A DNA stretch of 64,000 nt, taken from NCBI GenBank assembly GCA_031425275.1, contig JANPJA010000059.1, positions 44,854-108,853 on the forward strand, read 5' to 3'. A program made the translations under genes and the position numbers. Positions 1-8,449 of the stretch are shown piece by piece; positions within the stretch are counted from its first letter, which is position 1; every line of letters starts with the position of its first letter. The stretch is from JAIVGV01 sp031425275. Its GTDB lineage: Bacteria; Acidobacteriota; Blastocatellia; Pyrinomonadales; Pyrinomonadaceae. The notes under the pieces were generated by a model, which was not told the origin of the DNA, did no database searches, and was given only the letters and a program-made list of their open reading frames with translations.

Positions 1-701
1 AAACGGTGGTTCTTGATCTCGGTCAGCCGCCCGACGATGCCGACGAGCACGTCGCCGTCGGCCGCGCCGAGATCGCGCCGCGCCGCCTCGCGCCGCGCGG
101 CCCAGTCGGCGAAGACCGCGAGGTCGAGGCCGAGCGGGATGACGCGGAACTGGGCCGCGCGGCCCACCCCGAACTGTTCGTGAATCTCCCTGTACTGCTG
201 CCGGCTGATGACCACGATCACGTCCGTCACTCGCGCCAGAATTTTCTCGACGGTTAGAAACACCCGCGTCTTGAGCGGGCCGTAGTAGCTGTGAAAAATG
301 TGCCCGTGGTACGTGTGGACGAAACGCACGGGGCGCGGGCGGCCTATGAGCGCGCCCCACGTCAGCCAGCGGTATAAGAAACCCGCGACGCGCCCCACCG
401 TCCCCGCCTTCGCCGTGTGCGTGTGGATAAGGTCGGGACTTTCGCGCCGGAAGAGGCGGAACAGTTTCCAGACCGTGACGGCGTCCTGCGGCGAGACCTC
501 GCGGCTCATCTCCGGGATGACTATGGGCACGACGCCGTGCGCCGCCGCGAAGTAGTTCATGTCGTCCTCGCCCGGCGGCACGACCCCCGTGACCAGCACC
601 GACTCGACGCCCCCCGCGCGGCGCAAACCATCTTCCAGCCACACGACGTGGCGGGCGGGGCCGCCCACGTTGAGGCGCGCGATGATGCGAATGACTTTCA
701 T
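1..701 (-). CDS. GT4-type glycosyltransferase, 3' part beyond window
   Basis: The gene runs off the left edge, so only about 233 N-terminal residues are visible. From the ATG at 701 the protein begins MKVIRIIARLNVGGPARHV, the glycine-rich first strand and loop of GT-B enzymes with a family-4 acceptor domain. HTHTAKAG follows near residue 90, and the visible part ends at GIVGRLTEIKNHR, the usual entry into the donor-nucleotide domain. It probably adds a sugar to a lipid-linked glycan on the cytoplasmic side of the membrane. It lies downstream of rmlA on the same strand. A heptamer repeat arm ends about 5 nt upstream of the ATG and leaves no normal Shine-Dalgarno. Donor and acceptor are unknown. 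Confidence 0.85.
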   Translation of the reverse strand, partial: MKVIRIIARLNVGGPARHVVWLEDGLRRAGGVESVLVTGVVPPGEDDMNYFAAAHGVVPIVIPEMSREVSPQDAVTVWKLFRLFRRESPDLIHTHTAKAGTVGRVAGFLYRWLTWGALIGRPRPVRFVHTYHGHIFHSYYGPLKTRVFLTVEKILARVTDVIVVISRQQYREIHEQFGVGRAAQFRVIPLGLDLAVFADWAARREAARRDLGAADGDVLVGIVGRLTEIKNHR

Positions 702-705
702 CAGG

Positions 706-881
706 AAGCTGTTAGCTGTTAGCTGTTAGCTGTTAGCTGTTAGCCAGAAGCGAGCAATCTTATTCGTCGGCGGTCAGCCGCTAACCACCCGCAACCTTAT
801 CTGCCTTCGTTCAAAACCAGCGCGGCGCGCGGGCGACAACAAGCTAACCGCTAATAGCTAACCGCTAATAGCTAACCGCTT
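706..881. repeat. Inverted pair of GTTAGCT heptamer tracts
   Basis: The left arm (711-743) is 4.7 copies of GTTAGCT. The right arm (841-880) is the inverse, alternating AGCTAAC and CGCTAAT. The two arms fill the gap between the glycosyltransferase start (701) and the rmlA stop (865). On the minus strand the rmlA stop codon and its last residues AVSY lie inside the right arm. Confidence 0.85.
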
Positions 882-1617
882 TTTTCATTTCGAGCTTGTT
901 GGCCCCGGTCTCGGCGACGAGCTTGGCGGCGTGGAGCAGGCTCTCGAAAGTCCCGGCGTCCGTCCACCAGCCTTCGAGTTCGTCCCACGTCATCTCGCCG
1001 CGCGCGATGTAGGCGTTGTTAACGTCCGTGATCTCAAGCTCGCCGCGCTCCGACGGCTTGAGCCCGCGGATGATCCGGAAGACCTCCGCGTCGTACAGGT
1101 AGATGCCGACGACGGCGTAGTCCGACTTCGGCTCCTTAGGCTTCTCCTCGATCCGCACCACGCGGCGGCCGTCGAGTTCGGGCACGCCGAAGCGCTGCGG
1201 ATCGGAGACTTGCTTGAGCAAAATTTTCGCGCCGCCGCCCTGCCGGCCGAACTCGCGCACGACCTGACAGATGTTGCCCTCGATGACGTTGTCGCCGAGC
1301 ACGACGCAGATTGGCTCGCCGTCGGCGAAGTCCTCGCACAAGCCGAGCGCGGCGGCGATCCCGCCCTCGCCCTCCTGATAGGTGTAGTTGAGGTGCTTGA
1401 GGCCGAAGTCGCGTCCGTTTTTGAGGAGCTTGAGGAAGTCGCCGGCGGAGTTGCCGCCCGTGACGATCATGATGTCGGTGATGCCCGCGTTAATCAGCGT
1501 CTGGATCGGGTAGTAGATCATCGGCTTGTCATAGACGGGCAGCAGGTGCTTGTTAGTCACCGCCGTCAGCGGCCGCAGCCGCGTGCCCAAGCCCCCGGCC
1601 AGCACAATACCTTTCAT
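865..1617 (-). CDS. rmlA: Glucose-1-phosphate thymidylyltransferase-like nucleotidyltransferase
   Basis: Activates glucose-1-phosphate to dTDP-glucose, the first step towards dTDP-L-rhamnose. The 250-residue protein has the pyrophosphorylase signature GGLGTRLRPLT (8-18), the lysine-containing segment KHLLPVYDKPM (23-33), the metal/nucleotide motif LGDN (107-110), EEKP (157-160) and GELEITDVNNAY (192-203). It is shorter than the ~290-residue enterobacterial RmlA and belongs to the short NTP-transferase type, so the nucleotide preference is inferred. RmlB, RmlC and RmlD homologues occur elsewhere in the window. The C-terminal AVSY and the stop are encoded by a repeat tract, which suggests the natural C-terminus has been rewritten. 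Confidence 0.88.
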   Translation of the reverse strand: MKGIVLAGGLGTRLRPLTAVTNKHLLPVYDKPMIYYPIQTLINAGITDIMIVTGGNSAGDFLKLLKNGRDFGLKHLNYTYQEGEGGIAAALGLCEDFADGEPICVVLGDNVIEGNICQVVREFGRQGGGAKILLKQVSDPQRFGVPELDGRRVVRIEEKPKEPKSDYAVVGIYLYDAEVFRIIRGLKPSERGELEITDVNNAYIARGEMTWDELEGWWTDAGTFESLLHAAKLVAETGANKLEMKKAVSY

Positions 1618-1635
1618 CCGCTCTCCTCCGCGCGT

Positions 1636-2619
1636 TTATTTCTCGGCCGTAATTTTCAGCGAGTCGCCCAGCCGGGTGATGTTGAGGGCGGTGTTGAGCG
1701 CCCCCTTGACCGTCTTCAACGCACGGTTCCGGGTCAGGGTCTCGATCAGAGTGTAAGACGACTCGACGCGATTGAAGTCACCCCCGGCCGCGTTGCCCGC
1801 ATCTCCCGCGGCGGCGTCGTCGTCGTCACCGCCCGCCGCGCCCGCGCCCGCGTGCGGCGGCGGCGGGGCCGTGCGGCCGCGCAAGCCCGCCAAAATTTCG
1901 TAAGGGTTGACGCCGTGCGTGGCGACGCGGACGCGGCCGAACCCCGTCTCCTTCAGCAAATTCTTTAATCCCCGCCGCGAGAACAGATGGAGGTGCTCGG
2001 GCGGACAGACGACGCTCCACCCGATGCCGAGCGCGCGCGCCGAGGCCCCGCGACTGTGCGGCGTCGTCGCCCAGAGCAGGCCGCCGGGCCGCAGGACGCG
2101 CGCGGCCTCGCGCAGCAAGACGCGCGGGTCGGGCAGGTGCTCGATGACTTCGCTGGCGATAACCACGTCGAAATGATTCTCCGGGTAGCGGGCCTCGGCC
2201 AACTCCCCGTGAAAGATAGCGAACCCTTGCGCGCGTAAGTGTTCGACGGCCGGGCGCGAGACCTCGACGCCCTCCGCCTCCCAGAGCGCCCGCCGCGCGG
2301 CTTCGAGCACCGTGCCCGCCCCGCAGCCGACATCGAGCAGACGACCGGTGCGGCGGTACGGCTCGAAGCCCGCGACGATCTCGTCGAGCCGCAGGTGAAT
2401 GAAGTCGGGCACGGACAAGTTGTGCGCGTCGTAATACTCGTCGTAGTTCTGCGCGCCGGCGGCGTCGGGCAGGGCCGACGTGTAGAGCGTCGCGCAGCCC
2501 CGGCACGAGAACAGTTCGAGGCCGTTCTTGCTCCCGCGGCCGCGCGCGGACTCCGAGCCGCACGCCGGGCAGGGGCGGCGCGTCGTCGAACGCCGGATAA
2601 TTTCCTCAGTCACGCTCAT
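1636..2619 (-). CDS. Class I SAM methyltransferase with N-terminal zinc ribbon
   Basis: A 327-residue protein from the ATG at 2619; a TTG three codons upstream is an alternative. Four cysteines in two CxxC pairs (CPAC near 17-20, CRGC near 39-42) form a probable zinc ribbon. The Rossmann motif LLDVGCGAGT follows near 94-103, then ASEVIEHLPD and a late LRPGGLL strand, typical of Methyltransf_11/23 enzymes. It lies 22 nt downstream of asnB and 18 nt upstream of rmlA, so it is probably in the same transcript. A role in methylating a sugar or glycolipid is inferred from context only. A low-complexity Gly/Ala/Asp stretch near residue 260 looks like a linker. Confidence 0.8.
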   Translation of the reverse strand: MSVTEEIIRRSTTRRPCPACGSESARGRGSKNGLELFSCRGCATLYTSALPDAAGAQNYDEYYDAHNLSVPDFIHLRLDEIVAGFEPYRRTGRLLDVGCGAGTVLEAARRALWEAEGVEVSRPAVEHLRAQGFAIFHGELAEARYPENHFDVVIASEVIEHLPDPRVLLREAARVLRPGGLLWATTPHSRGASARALGIGWSVVCPPEHLHLFSRRGLKNLLKETGFGRVRVATHGVNPYEILAGLRGRTAPPPPHAGAGAAGGDDDDAAAGDAGNAAGGDFNRVESSYTLIETLTRNRALKTVKGALNTALNITRLGDSLKITAEK

Positions 2620-2641
2620 GGCCTTCAAGACGCCCCGCGCG

Positions 2642-4528
2642 TCAGTCGATGAACCGCTCGAACCAGAGTTCGAGCATCAGCAGCGTCCAGAGTTGCGAGG
2701 TGTAGTCGCGCTCGCCGCGCGTGTGCAGCTCGACCATGCGCGCAACCTCCGCCGGGCGGAACAAATTGCGGCGCGCGAACTTGTCCGAGAGCAGGGTCTC
2801 GCGCAGGAAGCCCTGCATCTCTTTGCGCAGCCAGTGTCCGACGGGGACGCCGAAGCCCTGCTTGGGCCGCTTCAGGTTCTCCGCCGGCAGCAGCTTGGAC
2901 AACACGCGCTTGAGGATGTACTTGGTCGTCACCCCGCGCAGCTTTAAATTTTCGGGCAGGCTCGCGGCGAACTCGATGACGCGGTGATCGAGGAACGGCG
3001 AGCGCGCTTCGAGCGAGACGGCCATGCTCGCGATATCGACCTTGACGAGCAGGTCGTTGGGGAGATACGTCATCGTGTCGGCGAGGAGCGAGGCGTCGAT
3101 GATCCCGCGTCCGTTCGCGCCCGCGAAATACGGCGCGAGAAAGTCGGCGGGGTCGAGGCCGTCGGTCTCGCGGCGGAAATCGTCGGTGTACAACTCCCGC
3201 TTCGCGTCCGCGTCGAGCGCGCTGACCCAGCGCATGTAGCGCTCGACGTGCGGCAGCGAGGCCGACGCGACGAAACGCTTGAGCGAGCGGGCGCGGCTGC
3301 GTCTGAGCTCGGAAGTCGGCAGCAGGTTCGCCGCCCCCCGGATCAGCCCCTCGCGGACGAAGCCGGGGATGCGCCGGTAAGTCCCGGCGAGTTTCATCGC
3401 GGCGTAACGCTCGTAGCCGGCGAAGCACTCGTCGCCGCCGTCGCCGTTTAAGGCCACGGTCACGTGCCGCCGCGTCTCGCGCGCGACGTAGTAGGTCGGG
3501 ATGGAGGAGGAGTCGGCGTAAGGCTCGCCGTAGTGCTCGACGAGGAGGGGGAGCACCTCCATCGCGTCGGGGCGGACGATGAACTCGTGGTGATCGGCCC
3601 CGACGTGCTCGGCGACGCGGCGCGCGTGGTGGAGTTCGGAGAAGTCCGCCTCCTCGAAGCCGATGGAGAAAGTTTTGACCGGGGCGGACGACACCTCGCT
3701 CATCAGCGCGACGACCGCCGACGAATCGACGCCGCCCGAGAGGAACGCGCCGAGCGGGACTTCCGACATCAGCCGCGCGCGCACGGCCTCGCGCAAAAGT
3801 TCCACCACGCGCTCGCCCGCCTCCTCCTCCGAGATGTCGAGCTTCTGGGAGAAGTCGGGCCGCCAGTAGCGCGCGGTGTTCAAGTCGCCCGTGCGGCGCG
3901 AGTAGCGCAGGGTGTGGCCGGGTTCGAGTTTCCTGATCTGCCTGAACGCGGTCAGCGGCGCGGGCACGCACATGAACGAGAGGTAGTGGTGGATGGCGTC
4001 GCGATCAACGTCGCGGCCCACGTCCGGGTGCTTGAGCAGGGCGGAGAACTCCGAGCCGAAGACCAGCCCGGCGGGCGTCACGGCGTAGAGCAGCGGCTTC
4101 TTGCCGACGCGGTCGCGCGCGAGCAGCAGCTCCTCGGTGCGCTCGTCGTAGATGGCGAAGGCGAACATGCCGTGCAGGTGCGTGGGGCAGTCCGCGCCGT
4201 ACTGTTCGTAGGCCGCGAGGATGACCTCGGTGTCGCAGTCGGTGTGGAACTCGTGGCCGAGCTTGACTAAGTCAGCGCGGAGTTCCTTGTAGTTGTAGAT
4301 TTCGCCGTTGAAGACGATCCACGCCGTGCCGTCGGCGTTGCGCATCGGCTGCTGGCCCGAGGCCAGATCGATGATGGCGAGGCGGCGCATGGCGAGGCCG
4401 GCGGGGCCTTTCAGGTAACGCCCCTCCTCGTCCGGCCCGCGGTGCCGGATCGCGTCGCACATCTGTTGCAGCACGAGCGGGTCAACCGCGCCGTCGCCCC
4501 GCCGCACCGCCCCTACAATTCCACACAT
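2642..4528 (-). CDS. asnB: Asparagine synthase (glutamine-hydrolysing) family amidotransferase
   Basis: The start is placed at the ATG at 4528, so that the protein begins MCGIVGAVRRG and Cys2 becomes the N-terminal nucleophile after Met removal. An in-frame upstream extension to 4582 is mostly repeat-derived. The class II glutaminase domain includes RHRGPDEEG and NGEIYN (74-79). The synthetase domain carries the ATP-pyrophosphatase loop SGGVDSS (264-270). At 628 residues it matches the long AsnB group often found in exopolysaccharide loci, where such enzymes may amidate sugar acids rather than aspartate. Whether this one makes asparagine or modifies the polysaccharide cannot be decided from sequence. 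Confidence 0.9.
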   Translation of the reverse strand: MCGIVGAVRRGDGAVDPLVLQQMCDAIRHRGPDEEGRYLKGPAGLAMRRLAIIDLASGQQPMRNADGTAWIVFNGEIYNYKELRADLVKLGHEFHTDCDTEVILAAYEQYGADCPTHLHGMFAFAIYDERTEELLLARDRVGKKPLLYAVTPAGLVFGSEFSALLKHPDVGRDVDRDAIHHYLSFMCVPAPLTAFRQIRKLEPGHTLRYSRRTGDLNTARYWRPDFSQKLDISEEEAGERVVELLREAVRARLMSEVPLGAFLSGGVDSSAVVALMSEVSSAPVKTFSIGFEEADFSELHHARRVAEHVGADHHEFIVRPDAMEVLPLLVEHYGEPYADSSSIPTYYVARETRRHVTVALNGDGGDECFAGYERYAAMKLAGTYRRIPGFVREGLIRGAANLLPTSELRRSRARSLKRFVASASLPHVERYMRWVSALDADAKRELYTDDFRRETDGLDPADFLAPYFAGANGRGIIDASLLADTMTYLPNDLLVKVDIASMAVSLEARSPFLDHRVIEFAASLPENLKLRGVTTKYILKRVLSKLLPAENLKRPKQGFGVPVGHWLRKEMQGFLRETLLSDKFARRNLFRPAEVARMVELHTRGERDYTSQLWTLLMLELWFERFID

Positions 4529-4540
4529 AAACTTAAAGTC

Positions 4541-4619
4541 CCGAGTCAGGAGTCTCGGAGTCTCGGAGTCTCGGAAGTTCATTTTGACTCCAGACTCCAG
4601 ACTCCAGACTTTAGACTGT
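4541..4619. repeat. GAGTCTCG and GACTCCA tandem tracts, inverted
   Basis: Three exact copies of the octamer GAGTCTCG (4550-4573) face three copies of the heptamer GACTCCA plus decayed units (4586-4619). The GGAGTC and GACTCC cores are complementary, so the tracts can pair. They fill the 92-nt gap between asnB and the upstream membrane protein, whose stop codon is at 4621. Confidence 0.8.
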
Positions 4620-4620
4620 G

Positions 4621-6057
4621 TTAGAAATCAATCTTCTGGGTCAGCCCTTCCGCGATGTCGGCCCATTCCTTCTCGCGCGCGCGCCGCGCGCGATCCACCG
4701 CCTTGCGCCGCTCCAGCGACGCGCGCGCCGCCTCGATGACGGCCTGATGCGACATCGTCTCCCGGCGCTTGTTGTCCTCGCGGCGCTCCTTCATCAGGAC
4801 GTAGCCCACCGCCACGAAGATGAAGTAGAAGACCAAGATTTGGCTCCGCTGCCGGTAGGCCGTCCCCACGTTGCCCTGAAAGACCGAGTAGGCCAAGGTC
4901 AGCATCGACGTGAAGATGAGGATCGGCAGCGCCTGCCGCAGCCGGTACCTGATCGTGAAATACGCCCCCAGCACGAGGAGCGGGAACGACGCCCACCACA
5001 CGATCATCTCCGGCAGCGTGATCGACTGCCGCAGGTTCGTCACCTGCCACGGGAACGGCGCGAACAACAGGTAAATCATCCCGACGGGAATCGCGCCGAT
5101 CGCGCCCGCCGTGGTTGACACGTCCACGTCGTGCCCGAAGCCCGACTTGGCGGAGCCGGCCAGATCGGCGCGGCTCGTCTGGATGCGGCTGAGGTCGGCG
5201 AAGGTGTCGAGCTGGCGCGTGGCCGTGCTCAGCACGCCGAGGTAGGTCAGCGCCAGCCCGACGCAGCCGACGAGCACCATCTGACGCGGCAGATTCTTTA
5301 TCGCCGCGGGCCGCATCCCGATCAAAAACGCCCCGGCCACGGCCGTCGCCGCCATGTAGAAGACGTAGAAGCGCAGCGAGAGCACCCCGAACAGTCCGCC
5401 CACGACCACGGCTAGGTAAGCTACGCTCCACCGCTCGCCGAGTTTGAGGGTGGCGAGCATGAGGAGGGCGAGGAGGAAGACGATCGGCCCGTCCTTGAGG
5501 CCCTGCGACGACCACAGCACGAGCGACGGGTAGAAGGCCACGAAGTAGGCCGACAGCCGCGCCACCCGCGTGTTGCGGAAGATGTGCAGCGCGCACATGA
5601 AGATGATGGGGGCCGTCGCCGCCCCGATCACCGAGTTCACGTACTGCACCGCCAGCATGCTTCGGCCCACGACCGCGTAGATCGCCGCCACGAAATAGAT
5701 CATGCCCCAGCCGCCGCCGTTCGCCGCCATCCACTCGGTGAGCGCCGCGTGCCAGTAGGCGTCGCCGTGCCACGACTGGAGCAGCGCGAAGCCGAGCCCA
5801 TCGTAGGTGTTCGCGTCGCCGCCGAAGAACTCCTGCATCCCGGAGGAGTAGATCACCGTCCCGACGCACATCCTGATGAGGAGGCCGCCGACGAAGATTT
5901 GCACCACGAAGGTGCGTTCTTCCCTGATCCGCCCGACCAAGAAACCGGCGCACACCGCGGCCACGCCCCCCACCACAATCGCCGCCGGCGCATCGCGCAC
6001 GAAGATCGAAAAGATGACGCACAGTGCGAGCGATAAAAAGGCCAGGATTGCGTTCAT
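4621..6057 (-). CDS. Polytopic membrane protein, Wzy/GT-C-like (paralogue 1)
   Basis: A 478-residue protein with about ten hydrophobic segments. The first loop carries FFGGDANTYDGLGF, an acidic motif after the first membrane spans that resembles the catalytic loop of GT-C glycosyltransferases. A cytoplasmic charged tail (EARASLERRKAVDRARRAR) ends the protein. The position among glycosyltransferases suggests a polymerase, ligase or lipid-linked glycosyltransferase, but no named family is recognised with confidence. It is a tandem paralogue of the next gene upstream, with long nearly identical central and C-terminal parts. The ATG at 6057 opens MNAILAFLSLALC, a normal first membrane segment. 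Confidence 0.7.
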   Translation of the reverse strand: MNAILAFLSLALCVIFSIFVRDAPAAIVVGGVAAVCAGFLVGRIREERTFVVQIFVGGLLIRMCVGTVIYSSGMQEFFGGDANTYDGLGFALLQSWHGDAYWHAALTEWMAANGGGWGMIYFVAAIYAVVGRSMLAVQYVNSVIGAATAPIIFMCALHIFRNTRVARLSAYFVAFYPSLVLWSSQGLKDGPIVFLLALLMLATLKLGERWSVAYLAVVVGGLFGVLSLRFYVFYMAATAVAGAFLIGMRPAAIKNLPRQMVLVGCVGLALTYLGVLSTATRQLDTFADLSRIQTSRADLAGSAKSGFGHDVDVSTTAGAIGAIPVGMIYLLFAPFPWQVTNLRQSITLPEMIVWWASFPLLVLGAYFTIRYRLRQALPILIFTSMLTLAYSVFQGNVGTAYRQRSQILVFYFIFVAVGYVLMKERREDNKRRETMSHQAVIEAARASLERRKAVDRARRAREKEWADIAEGLTQKIDF

Positions 6058-6144
6058 GTCGTGCTGAGTTTGGGCGGACTAACTTTAGGGCCTGCCGGCG
6101 CGAAGCCGCAACCCGGCGCGCCCCCGCCGCCCGCCCACCCGCCC

Positions 6145-7539
6145 TCACGGGTTGCTTAAAATCTTCGACGCGGCGGCGGCGACCTCCGTGGTCGCGGCGA
6201 CCGCCGGCGGCGTGACGTACGCCCCACGCTTCGCTCGGCCAAGCCGCCGCCTGTCCTCGCGGCGCTCCTTCATCAGGACGTAGCCCACGGCCACGAAGAT
6301 GAAGTAGAAGACCAGTATCTGCGAGCGCTGCCGGTAGGCCGTCCCCACGTTGCCCTGAAAGATCGAGTAGGCCAAGGTCAGCATCGTCGTGAAGATGAGG
6401 ATCGGCAGGGCTTGCCGCAGCCGGTACTTGATGGTGAAGTAGGCCCCCAATACGAGCAGCGGGAATGACGCCCACCAGACGATCATCTCCGGCAGCGTAA
6501 TCGACTGCCGCAGGTTCGTCACCTGCCACGGGAACGGCGCGAACAACAAATAGACCAGCCCCACCGGGATCGCGCTCAAGGCCCCGGACGAGGTCGAGAC
6601 ATCAATGTCCCGGCCGAAGCCCGACTGCGCGGAGCCGGCCAGATCGGCGCGGCTCGTCTGGATGCGGTCGAGGTCGGCGAAGGTGTCGAGTTGTCGCGAG
6701 GCCGTGCGCAGCACGCCGAGGTAGGTGAGGGCGAGGCCGGCGCTGAGAATGATTACCGCCTGCCGCGCGAGGCTCTGCGTGGTCTGGCGAGTCATGCCGA
6801 CGACGAATGCGCCCAGCACGGCCGGCGCCGCCATGTAAAAGATGTAGAAGCGCAGGGCGAGCAGCGACAGCAGCGACCCGACCAACAGCGTCAGCCACAT
6901 CGAGTTCCACCGCTCGCCGAGTTTGAGGGTGGCGAGCATGACGAGGGCGAGGAGGAAGACGATCGGCCCGTCCTTGAGGCCCTGCGACGACCACAGCACG
7001 AGCGACGGGTAGAAGGCCACGAAGTAGGCCGAGAGCCGGGCCACCCGCGTGTTGCGGAAGATGTGCAGCGCGCACATGAAGATGACCGGGGCCGTCGCCG
7101 CCCCCATCACCGCGTTGATGTATTGGATGGCCAGCATGTTCGGCCCACTCACCCAGTAGATGCCGCCGACGTAGTAGATCATCCCACCGTTCTGTCCGAG
7201 CGCCGGCTCCAGCAGGTAGCGATAAGTCCCCCAGTCGAGACCGTCCTGCCACCACTGAATGAGCAGGTAGGCGTTGTCGTGGTAAGTAATGGCGTCGCCG
7301 CCGAAAAACCCCTGTAGGTTGAACGCATAGATGACCGTCCCGGCCGCCATGCGCAGCAGCAGGCCGGCGATGAAGATGCGCAGCAGCAGTTCCCTGTCCG
7401 GCCCCCCGGCGCGTTGGATGATGAGGCCGGCCGTGACGGCCGCCGCCGTGCAGGCGAGCACGGCCGTCGGCCCCTCGTTGAAGAAAAAGGCGACGCCGAG
7501 ATAGGTGGCGAGGACGAGGAAGGCGAGCAGTGCGTTCAT
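6145..7539 (-). CDS. Polytopic membrane protein, Wzy/GT-C-like (paralogue 2)
   Basis: A 464-residue paralogue of the gene at 4621-6057, with the same layout: MNALLAFLVLATYLG first helix, FFGGDAITYHDNAY loop, then a central block (VARLSAYFVAFYPS, SSQGLKDGP) and a C-terminal block (PFPWQVTNLRQSI, GNVGTAYRQRSQIL) almost identical to paralogue 1. The first ~160 residues are much more diverged, which fits gene conversion of the rest, or different acceptor specificities. Probably acts in the inner membrane in glycan assembly. The 87-nt gap to paralogue 1 and shared strand suggest co-transcription. The exact function is not known. Confidence 0.7.
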   Translation of the reverse strand: MNALLAFLVLATYLGVAFFFNEGPTAVLACTAAAVTAGLIIQRAGGPDRELLLRIFIAGLLLRMAAGTVIYAFNLQGFFGGDAITYHDNAYLLIQWWQDGLDWGTYRYLLEPALGQNGGMIYYVGGIYWVSGPNMLAIQYINAVMGAATAPVIFMCALHIFRNTRVARLSAYFVAFYPSLVLWSSQGLKDGPIVFLLALVMLATLKLGERWNSMWLTLLVGSLLSLLALRFYIFYMAAPAVLGAFVVGMTRQTTQSLARQAVIILSAGLALTYLGVLRTASRQLDTFADLDRIQTSRADLAGSAQSGFGRDIDVSTSSGALSAIPVGLVYLLFAPFPWQVTNLRQSITLPEMIVWWASFPLLVLGAYFTIKYRLRQALPILIFTTMLTLAYSIFQGNVGTAYRQRSQILVFYFIFVAVGYVLMKERREDRRRLGRAKRGAYVTPPAVAATTEVAAAASKILSNP

Positions 7540-7567
7540 TTAATGCTTCGGGCCGGCGCGGCCGCCG

Positions 7568-7587
7568 CGCGGGGAGCGTGCCCCGCG
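7568..7587. terminator. Small GC-rich hairpin
   Basis: CGCGGGG and CCCCGCG pair across a 6-nt loop in the gap between the acyltransferase and membrane paralogue 2. There is no T-run on either strand, so it may be a processing or pausing hairpin rather than a terminator. Confidence 0.3.
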
Positions 7588-7650
7588 TCCGTCGGCCCTG
7601 CAAATGTTTCCGGGGGAAAGTTTTTCGCGCGCTTCGGGGCCGCGCGACGG

Positions 7651-8376
7651 TCAGAGATCGTCGGGCAGGTCTTTGCGGGTCTTGTGCTCGATCAGGGAGC
7701 GATCCGCGTCGCCGAGCGCCTTGACGGCGCGGGCCGGGACGCCCGCGATGAGCTGGTACTCGCCCTCGATCTGGCTGACGATGACAGACCCGATGCCGAC
7801 GATGCAGCGCGATGGTATCACGCCCCCCGGCGCGACGCGAATCTCCGACCCGATGTAGCTGAGTTCGCCGATCAGGATGGGCCGGGTGCGCTGGCGGTTG
7901 TGCGTCCAGAGCGAAGAGTTGCGCCCGCCGAGGATGGTGCGCCGGCCGATCTCGACCCGGTCGGTGAAGTCTATTTTGTGGCCCGTGGTGACGACCGCGC
8001 CGTCGCCGAGGACGAACGTCGGGTCGATGGGGTTGGACACCTCCGGGTCGGGGATCGAGTTGATCTCGTTCATCCGGAGAATCTCCGCGTAGCGGCCGAT
8101 CCGCACCTCGTCGCCGCCGCGCAGGATGTTGAGGTGGCCGATCCGCGCGTGCTCGCCGGCGGAAAACTTCTTCACCCCGACGATCAAATTGAGGTGGCCG
8201 ACGCGGACGCCGTCCCCGATCTCGCACTCGCGCGCGTCGATCAGGCTCAGGCCGAGGCGCACGCCGCGCCCGATGCGGTAGCCGAAGAAGAGGCGGTAGC
8301 AGGGCCGCTTCAAAAAGTTCGGCAGCACGGCGACGAGCGCGAGCCCCGCGAGGCGGAATTTACTGCCGCGATACAT
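7651..8376 (-). CDS. Left-handed beta-helix (hexapeptide) acyltransferase
   Basis: A 241-residue protein from the ATG at 8376 (MYRGSKFRLAGLALVAVLP). The reading frame continues upstream, but that part overlaps the epimerase gene and is compositionally spurious. Imperfect hexapeptide repeats (IGDGVRVGHLNLIVG, IGHLNILRG, IGRYAEILRM, IGELSYIGSEIRV) indicate the left-handed beta-helix of WbbJ/LpxA-like acyltransferases. The late IPSRCIVGIGSVIV and AGVPARAVKAL are the usual end of that fold. The hydrophobic N-terminus may anchor it at the membrane. It probably O-acetylates a sugar of the polysaccharide. Confidence 0.82.
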   Translation of the reverse strand: MYRGSKFRLAGLALVAVLPNFLKRPCYRLFFGYRIGRGVRLGLSLIDARECEIGDGVRVGHLNLIVGVKKFSAGEHARIGHLNILRGGDEVRIGRYAEILRMNEINSIPDPEVSNPIDPTFVLGDGAVVTTGHKIDFTDRVEIGRRTILGGRNSSLWTHNRQRTRPILIGELSYIGSEIRVAPGGVIPSRCIVGIGSVIVSQIEGEYQLIAGVPARAVKALGDADRSLIEHKTRKDLPDDL

Positions 8377-8449
8377 TGGCTTCTGGTTGACCCGGCGGAG
8401 CGGGCGGCGACGCGAGAGCGCGCGGCCCTTTCGCCGCACTCTCGCGTCG

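Noticed and set aside
706..744. CRISPR array made of the repeated 7-mers
   Set aside because: Units are directly adjacent without unique spacers, far shorter than CRISPR repeats, and no cas gene is in the window.
931..1968. Long plus-strand frame of 345 codons opposite rmlA and the methyltransferase
   Set aside because: It is the antisense shadow of two well-supported genes; its translation is Arg/Asp/Val-rich without any recognisable motif, as expected for high-GC opposite frames.
4628..6529. 633-codon minus-strand frame spanning parts of both membrane paralogues
   Set aside because: It is out of frame with the two membrane genes, Arg/Gly-rich, and shows the same duplicated stretch only because the underlying genes are paralogous.
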